Shown piece by piece: positions 7,807-14,932 of a stretch of DNA of 32,866 nucleotides. The notes under the pieces were generated by a model. The model made no database searches, had not been told where the DNA came from, and was given only the letters and a program-made list of their open reading frames with translations. The stretch's first letter is position 1. Every line of letters begins with the position of its first letter. Origin of the DNA: Rhodospirillales bacterium (GTDB lineage Bacteria; Pseudomonadota; Gammaproteobacteria; Steroidobacterales; Rariloculaceae); the NCBI GenBank assembly GCA_024640665.1, contig JAHEEO010000002.1, positions 1-32,866 of the forward strand, in the 5' to 3' direction. A program made the position numbers and the translations under genes.

Positions 7807-8219
7807 TGTTTTCTCGCAACCAATTGACTGACCAGTTTGCGCTCGATTCGGCCGCGCGTCGCTGGTTTAAACAAGATAACCCCAGCCAGACCGACACTGG
7901 AACCCAAGACTGAACCGACATCGGAACCAGCAGATAAATACCATCCCATAAGGCCACCCAACAGTATCCCAAACATCGGCAATCCGTAAGCGATGACAGC
8001 CAGTTTTACGATGACTGCGCCGGGCATCGACAATTCGAGCTCAGTATCAGCGTCAATTAGAGAATTCATGTCGTTCACGGTGACTTGGCTGGACGAGACA
8101 AGCAAGCTACACCCGGCACAGCCTCGGCAGGCATTTATTGACTCACGCTCTAAAGTAAGACTTGCGCTATTTCGGCTGCTTGCACGCACCGTAACGCCTA
8201 ATAAGCAGCTACGCGGCAT
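7803..8219 (-). CDS. rseC: RseC/MucC-family membrane protein
   Basis: This 138-residue protein matches the RseC family, a positive modulator of sigma-E whose relatives (RsxC-associated) help keep SoxR reduced. A cytoplasmic N-terminal part contains the cysteine motif ACRGCAGC (about residues 31-38), which could bind a metal or an Fe-S cluster. Two membrane helices follow (VIVKLAVIAYGLPMFGILLG and SVLGSSVGLAGVILF), and the protein ends with a basic tail. The gene lies 16 bases after rseB in the rpoE operon. The ATG at 8219 has only a weak ribosome-binding site, suggesting some dependence on coupling. Confidence 0.85.
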   Translation of the reverse strand: MPRSCLLGVTVRASSRNSASLTLERESINACRGCAGCSLLVSSSQVTVNDMNSLIDADTELELSMPGAVIVKLAVIAYGLPMFGILLGGLMGWYLSAGSDVGSVLGSSVGLAGVILFKPATRGRIERKLVSQLVARKQ

Positions 8220-8235
8220 ATGGGGTTTGGGACTT

Positions 8236-9198
8236 CTATTCAGACTGCAATGAAGTGGCGATACTCTCTACAGTTCGCCGAGGCACCTCGCCGACGGCGG
8301 TCACTTTTCGACCATCCACAGTCAGCGAGAACGCATTCGTGCTTCCAACCGAAGAATAGCCTTCTGTTACTTCTGCCTCTGTCTTCGGATCTTCGATAAA
8401 AACGGAAACGGTAGCGAGACCGTCGGAAAATACCATGTGCTCTACCGGATACTTCGAGCCCGCCATTGGATTGTGGGTAGTTGCAGTGAGATGAAAGCCA
8501 TCTGGCAACTGCGCAACGCGCCACGGAATGCCGTTGGCAATTTCGTCGGAAACTTTTGGCGAACTAAACAGCGCGAACCCATCTGTCACTATTGTAGCCT
8601 GCAAAGCGGCGTCGGGAATCGAGTCAGGAAATTCGATGCTCGTAAAATGTATTTCCTCGACTATTTCTTTGTTTTCACCCCATAAGCGAGATTTCAGGGG
8701 CATCGCAGTTTCCCAATCGAGCCATAAGACATACCCATACCGGTATTCGTCTCTAGGCATAATACCCACCACCTGTGTTTGGCGGTTGGCAACTCGGTCC
8801 GTGCTATAGATCTTGAAGCGGTAGTGCGCCTCGAGCTTTTGCGAATAGCTCGGCAAAGCAGATACGAGCGGATTTATCTCACGACGCTCTTCCAGCAAAA
8901 CGACTTTTCTATCCGGCAAGATACAGCGAATATTGTCTGCTTCTCGGATTATCTCTCGGCCCACGCCGTCTAAAGATACGATACGTTCGGCAACCACCCC
9001 GTCCACATTGCGATGAATAATTCGCAACGTTTCCGTATTGCCGCCATGAACATGGACAAAGGTGCCATCATAATTCAATTGCTCTAGCGCGGCATTCATT
9101 CGATCGAGCCAAACTCGCGCGTCTTGGCCCTGCGCGGCAGTCATCATCATACATAGCAGCGACAAACCGACAAGATAAGGAGGTGCAGACCTTCGCAT
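8236..9198 (-). CDS. rseB: Sigma-E regulatory protein RseB/MucB, periplasmic
   Basis: This 320-residue protein is RseB, the periplasmic sensor that protects the anti-sigma factor RseA from DegS cleavage until mislocalised lipoproteins or LPS intermediates bind it. A signal peptide covers about residues 1-24 (hydrophobic LVGLSLLCMMMTAA, cleavage near AQG). The LolA/LolB-like N-terminal domain begins MNAALEQLNYDGTFVHVHGG. The smaller C-terminal domain contains WRVAQLPDGFHLTATTHN and VEHMVFSDGLATVSVFIE, typical of the family. The start codon overlaps the rseA stop by one base (TAATG). Confidence 0.93.
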   Translation of the reverse strand: MRRSAPPYLVGLSLLCMMMTAAQGQDARVWLDRMNAALEQLNYDGTFVHVHGGNTETLRIIHRNVDGVVAERIVSLDGVGREIIREADNIRCILPDRKVVLLEERREINPLVSALPSYSQKLEAHYRFKIYSTDRVANRQTQVVGIMPRDEYRYGYVLWLDWETAMPLKSRLWGENKEIVEEIHFTSIEFPDSIPDAALQATIVTDGFALFSSPKVSDEIANGIPWRVAQLPDGFHLTATTHNPMAGSKYPVEHMVFSDGLATVSVFIEDPKTEAEVTEGYSSVGSTNAFSLTVDGRKVTAVGEVPRRTVESIATSLQSE

Positions 9199-9797
9199 TA
9201 GCGGGTCGCCTCACCAAACTGCGCCTCTGCGGCCTCTGTTTGATAAATGCCTACAACATTGGAGTTTACTGAGGTTCGGTGCAGCGTCGATGCATAATTG
9301 CCGTGCTGCACAAGGTAGTTCGTCAGCCTGATTGGCGGGGCGATGACTCTACCTGATGCAGGCAGGTCTCCGGGAACGACATAACTGGCGGGCTCCGCCC
9401 ATCCGTTTGGCTGCGTACTTACGCTCTGAACCGGCGTGTCGATGCTTTCACCTTGGTTGATTGTGCGCAAACCTACGAGGGCGATCATTGCAACAGCAGC
9501 GGCTATTCCGGCTCCACTCAATACTTGCAACCAGCGCCTCGGTTGGGCAGTTCGTGCCTGGCGGCGAGCGGCAGCTGGAGGCGCTCCATCTAGAGCCGAA
9601 TGAATGCGATCCCGCAGCAAAGTTGAATTGGCGAGAACTGCGTCTGCGCGCAGCACGGAACCTATCGCCGCATAACGAATCGTCTGCTGGCGAGCAAACT
9701 TATCGCTCGTCAATCTTCTAACCAAAAAAGCGGACTCTTCAGATGACAATTCATCATCGATGAAAGCCGAGATTTGTTCGTGAATATGTTCTGTCAT
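9198..9797 (-). CDS. rseA: Anti-sigma-E factor RseA/MucA
   Basis: This 199-residue single-pass inner-membrane protein sequesters sigma-E. The cytoplasmic N-terminal anti-sigma domain starts MTEHIHEQISAFIDDELSSE, the hallmark of the family. A transmembrane helix follows at about residues 95-115 (LSGAGIAAAVAMIALVGL), then a periplasmic tail that would carry RseB- and DegS-responsive sites. The frame is open further upstream to 9950, but that extension overlaps rpoE and lacks family similarity, so I choose the ATG at 9797. It lies 74 bases after rpoE. Confidence 0.92.
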   Translation of the reverse strand: MTEHIHEQISAFIDDELSSEESAFLVRRLTSDKFARQQTIRYAAIGSVLRADAVLANSTLLRDRIHSALDGAPPAAARRQARTAQPRRWLQVLSGAGIAAAVAMIALVGLRTINQGESIDTPVQSVSTQPNGWAEPASYVVPGDLPASGRVIAPPIRLTNYLVQHGNYASTLHRTSVNSNVVGIYQTEAAEAQFGEATR

Positions 9798-9871
9798 AGG
9801 TTCTTTGCTGTCTTCTCGATGAGAACTCTGTGTAATCAAGCCAATCTGCTGGACTACTCCTGCATTCCAAG

Positions 9872-10444
9872 TTATACGAGCGTGCCGATACTTTTGTCGA
9901 TAGCTTCGCGCGCTCTGAAAATTCTCGACCTGACTGTACCGACCGGACACTCCATAGTCTGCGCAATCTCTTCGTAACTCAATCCATCTATTTCTCTCAA
10001 AAGAATGGCAGTGCGCAGATCCTCGGGCAACTGATTGATCGCTTTATTTACCGTGGCACGGAGCTCCTCAGACATGGCTAGCCCCTCTGGCGTATCAAGC
10101 TCTTGAAGCTTGGACAGAGTCTCATGCTGCTCCGCATCTTGCAGATCCACATCGAAATGCGCCGCCCGACGACTCGCGGAAACCAAATGGTTCTTGGCGG
10201 TGTTGATAGCGATTCGATATAGCCAGGTGTAAAAGGCGCTTTCACCACGAAACGACGAAGCAGCCCGGTAGGCCTTGAGGAAAGATTCCTGCGCTACATC
10301 CATGGCTTCTGACGGATCTCTAACATATCTCATAATGAGCTTGAGTATTCGATGCTGGTACTTAATTACCAACAAATCGAATGCCGACCTATCGCCTTGC
10401 TGAACTCGCTTTACGAGCGCAAGGTCGGCCGCACCGCCACTCAT
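9872..10444 (-). CDS. rpoE: RNA polymerase sigma-E factor (RpoE/AlgU)
   Basis: This ECF sigma factor directs envelope-stress transcription. Region 2 (LLVIKYQHRILKLIMRYV, then DVAQESFLKAYRA and FYTWLYRIAINTAKN) and region 4 (LPEDLRTAILLREIDGLSY, VGTVRSRIFRAREAID) are nearly identical to E. coli RpoE. From the ATG at 10444 the protein has 190 residues, matching the family length and its N-terminus (ADLALVKRVQQGD). The frame has another ATG at 10477 and a further upstream start at 10555, but a sigma-E-type promoter lies at 10482-10509, so a transcript from it would begin about at 10475. The downstream ATG is therefore the likely start. The gene heads the rseABC operon. Confidence 0.95.
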   Translation of the reverse strand: MSGGAADLALVKRVQQGDRSAFDLLVIKYQHRILKLIMRYVRDPSEAMDVAQESFLKAYRAASSFRGESAFYTWLYRIAINTAKNHLVSASRRAAHFDVDLQDAEQHETLSKLQELDTPEGLAMSEELRATVNKAINQLPEDLRTAILLREIDGLSYEEIAQTMECPVGTVRSRIFRAREAIDKSIGTLV

Positions 10445-10481
10445 ACGCTTTGTATCTGGAGTATCTGCAAGATTCATGTCG

Positions 10482-10509
10482 GTAGACCGCGCCGGACACC
10501 AAAAAGTTC
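10482..10509 (-). promoter_or_regulatory. Sigma-E/AlgU-type promoter upstream of rpoE
   Basis: On the minus strand, GAACTT (10509-10504) is followed by a 17-base spacer and TCTAC (10486-10482). This matches the ECF sigma-E/AlgU pattern GAACTT-N16/17-TCTNN. Its position just before rpoE fits the well-known autoregulation of this sigma factor. The predicted transcription start falls near 10475, just inside the longer rpoE open frame. Consensus match and location are both seen directly; activity is inferred. Confidence 0.62.
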
Positions 10510-10575
10510 GTTCCAATTTAACCCGGCTGCCGCCTGACGTCCAATTCGACTGCATCGACCGGTGTTTCGACGCAG

Positions 10576-11013
10576 CTATTGGCTGCCGAACGTTGTCGAA
10601 GCCGGTCCGCCACCCTCACGCAGCAGGATTTGCAGTCGCCGCCAGTCCGCCGGCGCCAATTCATCAGACCAGATCGTGATTTGCCTGCGGCGACCGCCAG
10701 GCGAGCATAGCCGCAAGCTTGCCCAGTACCTCGTATATCGACTGGCGGGCGCAAGCTTCCAGCAAACATCGGCCCGAGTTGCCATCAGACAGATACCATC
10801 GACGCGGAATATCAACCGATGCACGCCGCGGGGCCGCACTGCGCAGGCGAACACGCACAACGCCATGGCGGCTGCGAATTTTACATAAACTGGGCCATCA
10901 ACAGCGCCCCAAGTCGCGGCGAGCGTTACCTGCTGTGCAAACCAAGCGATCCATGCGAGGCGGGACTGCTCATGATGGAGGACGAACGCTCTGCCGAATG
11001 GCGCTGATGACAT
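10576..11013 (-). CDS. ygfX: YgfX/CptA-type membrane protein
   Basis: This 145-residue protein has two close transmembrane helices near the N-terminus (LAWIAWFAQQVTLAATWGA and FAAAMALCVFACAV) and a short cytoplasmic domain. That domain ends RYWASLRLCSPGGRRRQITI and then DELAPADWRRLQILLREG. The topology, the C-terminal motif and the position right after sdhE match YgfX (DUF1434). In E. coli this protein has been described as the toxin of the CptBA pair that affects MreB/FtsZ and as a partner of SdhE. The nearest usable start after the frame opens is the ATG at 11013, giving a 44-base overlap with sdhE; the frame is open to 11097. The sequence is divergent, so the family call is moderate. Confidence 0.68.
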   Translation of the reverse strand: MSSAPFGRAFVLHHEQSRLAWIAWFAQQVTLAATWGAVDGPVYVKFAAAMALCVFACAVRPRGVHRLIFRVDGICLMATRADVCWKLAPASRYTRYWASLRLCSPGGRRRQITIWSDELAPADWRRLQILLREGGGPASTTFGSQ

Positions 11014-11233
11014 CGGCGATATCCGTATCTGCGGGCACACTGCGGCCGGCAAGATACCCATAGATATCTGGATCGGGTAGCTCCAAAACGTTGGCAAATG
11101 CCCATTTTTGCCGATCGCTGAGCGACGGATACTCTGAGTCCAAGAACCCCACCAACACGGAATCGAGCTCGCGCATTCCGCGGCGGCAGCGCCACCTGAG
11201 CTGAGCGGTATTTATCGTTGCGGGCTTATTGAT
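10970..11233 (-). CDS. sdhE: Succinate dehydrogenase flavinylation factor SdhE (start codon uncertain)
   Basis: SdhE (SDHAF2/CptB family) helps attach FAD covalently to SdhA. The diagnostic RGxxE motif is present as RWRCRRGMRELD, followed by FLDSEYPSLSDRQKWAFANV and LPDPDIYGYLAG. The only conventional start in this frame is the ATG at 11176, which lies inside the RGxxE motif and would delete its Arg-Gly. The frame extends upstream to a stop at 11240-11242 with no ATG, GTG or TTG. The best candidate is AUC at 11233: it has a GGTGA ribosome-binding site six bases upstream and would give 87 residues, close to the E. coli length of 88. AUA (11215) or ACG (11218) are weaker alternatives. The gene directly follows sdhB. 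Confidence 0.85.
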   Translation of the reverse strand: MNKPATINTAQLRWRCRRGMRELDSVLVGFLDSEYPSLSDRQKWAFANVLELPDPDIYGYLAGRSVPADTDIADVISAIRQSVRPPS

Positions 11234-11255
11234 ATTTACTCACCAATTGAGCAGC

Positions 11256-12038
11256 TTAGTGTTGCCGATCGGTCATCATTTTCTTGATCTCTGCAATCGC
11301 CTTGCCTGGATTGAGATCCTTTGGGCAAGCTTTCGTGCAATTGAGAATCGTGTGGCAGCGATACAGCCTAAACGGATCTTCGAGGGCATCGAGGCGATCA
11401 CCCGTGGACTCATCCCGACTATCGACGATCCATCGATAAGCCTGCAGCAGCGCTGCCGGACCCAGGTACCGATCTGAGTTCCACCAGTAACTGGGGCACG
11501 ACGTAGAACAGCAAGCACACAAAATACAGGCCGACGGATCGTTGATCTTTTCTTGGTCTTCTTTCGATTGCAGCCGCTCACGATCGGGCGGTGGCGGCGT
11601 TTTGGCCTCGAGCCAAGGCTTTACAGACGCATATTGCGCATAGAAATTAGTGAGATCGGGCACCAAATCTCGGACCACGGGCATATGCGGCAATGGATAA
11701 ATCCTTACCGGGCCTTTGACTTCCTCGACGGGCTTGAGACAGGCGAGCGTATTAGTACCGTCGATATTCATTGCGCAAGAACCACAGATGCCTTCGCGGC
11801 ACGAGCGTCGAAAAGACAACGTAGGATCAATCTCGTTCTTTATCGTAATCAATGCGTCGAGAACCATTGGGCCACATTCGTCCATATCAATCGAATACTG
11901 ATCGACACTTGGATTTTCCCCGGTCGCAGGATCATAACGGTAAACCTGAAACTCACGCTTATTGGGGGCATCTTTCGCACCACCGTGATCTTTACCAGGC
12001 TTAACTCGCGAATTTGCCGGAAGTTTAAACTGCGCCAC
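11256..12038 (-). CDS. sdhB: Succinate dehydrogenase iron-sulfur subunit SdhB
   Basis: This 260-residue electron-transfer subunit of complex II carries three Fe-S clusters. The 2Fe-2S ligands lie in SCREGICGSCAMNIDG and LAC. The 4Fe-4S ligands are in CILCACCSTSCP, and the 3Fe-4S ligands are in that segment and in RCHTILNCTKACPKDLNPGK. A roughly 25-residue N-terminal extension before REFQVYRYDP is longer than in E. coli and resembles alphaproteobacterial/mitochondrial-type SdhB. The start is GTG at 12038 with a GAGG ribosome-binding site seven bases upstream. It lies 38 bases after sdhA and is followed closely by sdhE. Confidence 0.97.
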   Translation of the reverse strand: MAQFKLPANSRVKPGKDHGGAKDAPNKREFQVYRYDPATGENPSVDQYSIDMDECGPMVLDALITIKNEIDPTLSFRRSCREGICGSCAMNIDGTNTLACLKPVEEVKGPVRIYPLPHMPVVRDLVPDLTNFYAQYASVKPWLEAKTPPPPDRERLQSKEDQEKINDPSACILCACCSTSCPSYWWNSDRYLGPAALLQAYRWIVDSRDESTGDRLDALEDPFRLYRCHTILNCTKACPKDLNPGKAIAEIKKMMTDRQH

Positions 12039-12076
12039 TGTTAGTCCTCTTTGGTCTCGTCAACGTCTCGATGCCA

Positions 12077-13864
12077 CTAGTAAGTTCGCGCCTTTGGCGG
12101 AACCGTTTCTACGTCATCGGTCAAAGTATTCATCTGTACAGGCCGGAAATCGAAGCGAGCGGCGCCTTTGGAATCGACCCATACCATCGTGTGCTTCATC
12201 CAGTTTTCGTCATCTCGGTCCGGGTAATCTTCGCGTGCCTGCGCGCCGCGACTCTCGGTTCGATTAATAGCGGACTTGATGGTGCCCATTGCCTGCAATA
12301 GCAGATTTTCGAGTTCCATTGTCTCAATGAGATCTGTGTTCCAAACAAGCGTGCGATCACTGACAGACACATCGGCGAAGGAAGCAAAGACCGCCTCCAG
12401 CTTATCAATACCTTCCTGCAGCGATTCGCCAGTGCGAAATACTGCGGCATGACTCTGCATAACGCGCTGCATCTCAAGACGAATCTTCGCTGTCGGTGAC
12501 CCGCCCTTCGCATTGCGCAGACTATCGAGCCGACTGACTGCAGCCTCGCCGGCATCATGCTTGAATGGCGCGTGCCGAGTACCGCGTCGAATCAACTCGC
12601 CGCAGCGGTGCGCTGCCGCCCGACCAAATACAACCAGATCTATCAACGAGTTGGATCCGAGCCGATTGGCCCCATGTACTGAAACGCAACCGGCTTCACC
12701 GACCGCCATCAATCCAGGCACAACGTATTCTTCGCCCTGATTATTCTTGGCGACGACTTCGCCATGATAGTTGGTCGGGACACCACCCATGTTGTAGTGC
12801 ACTGTTGGCAACACGGGTATCGGTGCTTTCGTCACGTCAACACCGGAAAATATCTTCGCGGTCTCCGCAATACCGGGCAGACGCTCGTCGATTACTTCTT
12901 GGCCCAAATGCTCAAGATGCAAATGCACATGATCTTTGTGCTTGCCAACACCACGGCCCTCTCTAATCTCTATAGTAATTGACCGACTGACAACATCGCG
13001 CGACGCAAGGTCTTTGGCATTTGGCGCGTAGCGCTCCATAAAACGCTCGCCTTCGGAATTAGTGAGATAACCGCCCTCACCTCTGGAGCCTTCCGTGATC
13101 AAACAGCCCGCCCCGTAAATCCCAGTAGGATGAAACTGCACAAACTCCAGGTCTTGCAGCGGCAGTCCGGCACGCAAAGCCATGGCGTTTCCGTCACCGG
13201 TACAGATATGCGCTGATGTGCAAGAGAAGTAAGCGCGGCCGTAACCACCCGTTGCCAGAATGACCATATGCGCTTTGAATCGATGGACCTTGCCCTCGGC
13301 CAGATCCAACGCAACAACGCCACGGCACTGACCATCTTCCATGATCAAATCGATCGCGAAATACTCGATAAAAAATTCGGCGTTTTGCTTTAACGATTGC
13401 TGATAAAGGGTATGCAGCATGGCATGGCCGGTGCGATCAGCCGCAGCACACGTGCGTTGCGCAGTGCCTTCGCCGAAATGCGTCGTCATACCACCGAACG
13501 GTCGCTGATAGATTCTGCCATCTTCAGTGCGGGAGAAGGGCACACCATAATGCTCCAGCTCGATAACGGAGGCTGGTGCCTCTTTGCACATGTACTCGAT
13601 CGCATCCTGGTCGCCAAGCCAATCGGAACCTTTGACGGTGTCGTACATATGCCAGCGCCAATCGTCGTCACCCATATTGCCGAGTGCAGCACTAATGCCA
13701 CCCTGTGCTGCAACGGTGTGGCTACGTGTTGGAAACACTTTCGAAATACAAGCAGTAGACAGCCCCTGCTCGGCCAAACCCAACGTTGCACGCAAGCCAG
13801 CGCCGCCCGCACCGACCACCACAACGTCGTAAGTATGTTCGACGAATTCGTAATCCTTACTCAT
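12077..13864 (-). CDS. sdhA: Succinate dehydrogenase flavoprotein subunit SdhA
   Basis: This 595-residue catalytic subunit oxidises succinate to fumarate. The dinucleotide-binding motif is VVVGAGGAGLRATLGLAEQ. The covalent FAD histidine is His49 in TRSHTVAAQGG. Active-site segments include THFGEGTAQRTCAAADRTGH, RGEGGYL, and the late NRLGSNSLIDLVVFGRAAAH. The frame is open to 13933, but the first 23 codons overlap sdhD and are not family-like. The ATG at 13864, four bases after the sdhD stop, gives the expected N-terminus MSKDYEFVEHTYDVVVVGAG. The sequence is of the alphaproteobacterial/mitochondrial type. Confidence 0.97.
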   Translation of the reverse strand: MSKDYEFVEHTYDVVVVGAGGAGLRATLGLAEQGLSTACISKVFPTRSHTVAAQGGISAALGNMGDDDWRWHMYDTVKGSDWLGDQDAIEYMCKEAPASVIELEHYGVPFSRTEDGRIYQRPFGGMTTHFGEGTAQRTCAAADRTGHAMLHTLYQQSLKQNAEFFIEYFAIDLIMEDGQCRGVVALDLAEGKVHRFKAHMVILATGGYGRAYFSCTSAHICTGDGNAMALRAGLPLQDLEFVQFHPTGIYGAGCLITEGSRGEGGYLTNSEGERFMERYAPNAKDLASRDVVSRSITIEIREGRGVGKHKDHVHLHLEHLGQEVIDERLPGIAETAKIFSGVDVTKAPIPVLPTVHYNMGGVPTNYHGEVVAKNNQGEEYVVPGLMAVGEAGCVSVHGANRLGSNSLIDLVVFGRAAAHRCGELIRRGTRHAPFKHDAGEAAVSRLDSLRNAKGGSPTAKIRLEMQRVMQSHAAVFRTGESLQEGIDKLEAVFASFADVSVSDRTLVWNTDLIETMELENLLLQAMGTIKSAINRTESRGAQAREDYPDRDDENWMKHTMVWVDSKGAARFDFRPVQMNTLTDDVETVPPKARTY

Positions 13865-13868
13865 GCAC

Positions 13869-14249
13869 TCAAGCCCCAAATCCGACGCGCAATATTGCGT
13901 AAACGCCAGCGCAACCAACAAAAATATGCGCAAATGTGGTCAGTACCAGCGTTACTGTCTTAATCACCTTGCCATGGACATAGTCTTCCACTACGACTTG
14001 CACTCCAAGATATGAGTGATAGCTAACCGTCAGAACCAGCAAGATCATGAAGATGCTGGTCAGCGGCCGCGAAAACCATGCCACTACTGTCGAGTAAGCG
14101 AAATCCTGCAAACCCGCAAGAGCAAAAATAAACCACAATCCCAAAGGTATGAGGGCGACTGCGGTGAGCCTTTGCACCCACCAATGCTCAGATCCGCCTT
14201 TCGCGGAACCCAGACCCAGAACCTTATTCAACGGAGATACGAGACTCAC
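13869..14249 (-). CDS. sdhD: Succinate dehydrogenase membrane anchor subunit SdhD
   Basis: This 126-residue anchor subunit has three membrane helices (VALIPLGLWFIFALAGL; SIFMILLVLTVSYHSYLGVQ; TLVLTTFAHIFVGCAGVYAIL). It helps bind ubiquinone and heme b. The N-terminal segment GLGSAKGGSEHWWVQRLTAV is typical of alphaproteobacterial-type SdhD rather than the short E. coli form. The heme-ligand region is around YHSYLGVQVVVEDYVHG. I choose GTG at 14249, which has an AAGGG ribosome-binding site seven bases upstream and lies 11 bases after sdhC. The open frame reaches 14324, but that extension overlaps sdhC. Confidence 0.92.
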   Translation of the reverse strand: MSLVSPLNKVLGLGSAKGGSEHWWVQRLTAVALIPLGLWFIFALAGLQDFAYSTVVAWFSRPLTSIFMILLVLTVSYHSYLGVQVVVEDYVHGKVIKTVTLVLTTFAHIFVGCAGVYAILRVGFGA

Positions 14250-14260
14250 GGCGCAACCCT

Positions 14261-14641
14261 TTAAATGATGACGAGCAAAGCGAACAACAATGTGGCAATC
14301 ACCGCCGCAACGACTACGAGCCAACCGCTCATTTGAATCTGATGATGTTCAAATCCGGCGCCAACATCCCAGAAAAGATGACGAATGCCATTGGCGAAAT
14401 GATAGAAGAAACAAAATGCCCACCCAATGAGCGGCAACTTAAACCAAGTTGCGCCAATAAATTCAAGCGACTGGGCATAGTCTGCAGCGCCACCCGCCAA
14501 TGACACCAACCACCAGACGAATACCAGCAACCCGACAGACAGTGCGACACCGGTAACGCGATGCAGTATCGACAGCGTATTCGTGATCTGCCATCGGTAA
14601 ATAAAGACATGCGGCGACAATGGCCGATCAGCCCTATCCAT
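14261..14641 (-). CDS. sdhC: Succinate dehydrogenase cytochrome b556 subunit SdhC
   Basis: This 126-residue anchor subunit has three membrane helices. The N-terminal RPLSPHVFIYRWQITNTL, followed by SILHRVTGVAL, is the SdhC signature that forms part of the quinone site. YHFANGIRHLFWDVG carries the heme-ligand histidine and the second family signature. I choose ATG 14641, giving an N-terminus MDRADRPLSPH; a TTG seven codons upstream at 14662 is an alternative. GGGAG lies about 11 bases before the ATG. It is the first subunit gene of the sdhCDAB operon, 66 bases after the sdhAF4 gene. Confidence 0.95.
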   Translation of the reverse strand: MDRADRPLSPHVFIYRWQITNTLSILHRVTGVALSVGLLVFVWWLVSLAGGAADYAQSLEFIGATWFKLPLIGWAFCFFYHFANGIRHLFWDVGAGFEHHQIQMSGWLVVVAAVIATLLFALLVII

Positions 14642-14707
14642 ATGCTTGGTTTCTCCCTTCAAGCGTGCTTTTGCGCAGGAACGAACTCAGATTGCGAGAC
14701 ACAAAGC

Positions 14708-14884
14708 CTAGAAATCGATGCAACGTCCCGCGCGCTCCCAGTCCCCGAAACGAGTAGGCTCTGGCCCCTGTGGCCCCCCTATCTCGCGAGGCTCGCTGGC
14801 TACTTCGTCGGCTACCCGTTCAGTCTCCGTGACAGGATCCTCTGACGAGCGAACAGCAGCCTCTTGTTTGTCTACAGCGATCAT
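14708..14884 (-). CDS. Succinate dehydrogenase assembly factor 4 homologue (DUF1674), 58 residues
   Basis: A 58-codon frame runs from ATG 14884 to TAG 14708. The first 30 residues are acidic and probably disordered. The C-terminus reads EIGGPQGPEPTRFGDWE and then RAGRCIDF, the defining C-terminal motif of the DUF1674/SDHAF4 family. Eukaryotic SDHAF4 (yeast Sdh8) binds flavinylated SdhA and promotes its joining with SdhB while limiting reactive oxygen. Position directly upstream of sdhC, in the same direction, supports the same role here. The gene is shorter than common ORF-length cutoffs and is easily missed. The ribosome-binding site is weak, and a 13-base inverted repeat covers the start codon. 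Confidence 0.88.
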   Translation of the reverse strand: MIAVDKQEAAVRSSEDPVTETERVADEVASEPREIGGPQGPEPTRFGDWERAGRCIDF

Positions 14885-14888
14885 CGCT
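14876..14888. repeat. 13-base perfect inverted repeat (6+1+6) over the sdhAF4 start codon
   Basis: AGCGAT-C-ATCGCT is a perfect inverted repeat in the divergent region between the sdh operon and ygfZ. It spans the ATG of the SdhAF4 gene. It could be an operator or a small hairpin in the leader, but repeats of this size also occur by chance. Confidence 0.3.
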
Positions 14889-14932
14889 AAAGTGTGCCAG
14901 AAACGGGCGCGCCACGCATCCCGGAAAAAGGC

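Noticed and set aside
11553..12044. 163-codon plus-strand open frame opposite sdhB
   Set aside because: Shadow of SdhB coding sequence; no independent support.
13397..13963. 188-codon plus-strand open frame opposite sdhA and sdhD
   Set aside because: Shadow of SdhA coding sequence; no protein-family features.
14886..14899. Sigma-54-like promoter (TGGCACACTTTAGC on the minus strand) before sdhAF4
   Set aside because: The spacing between GG and GC is nine bases instead of the strict ten, and it abuts the start codon, leaving no leader.
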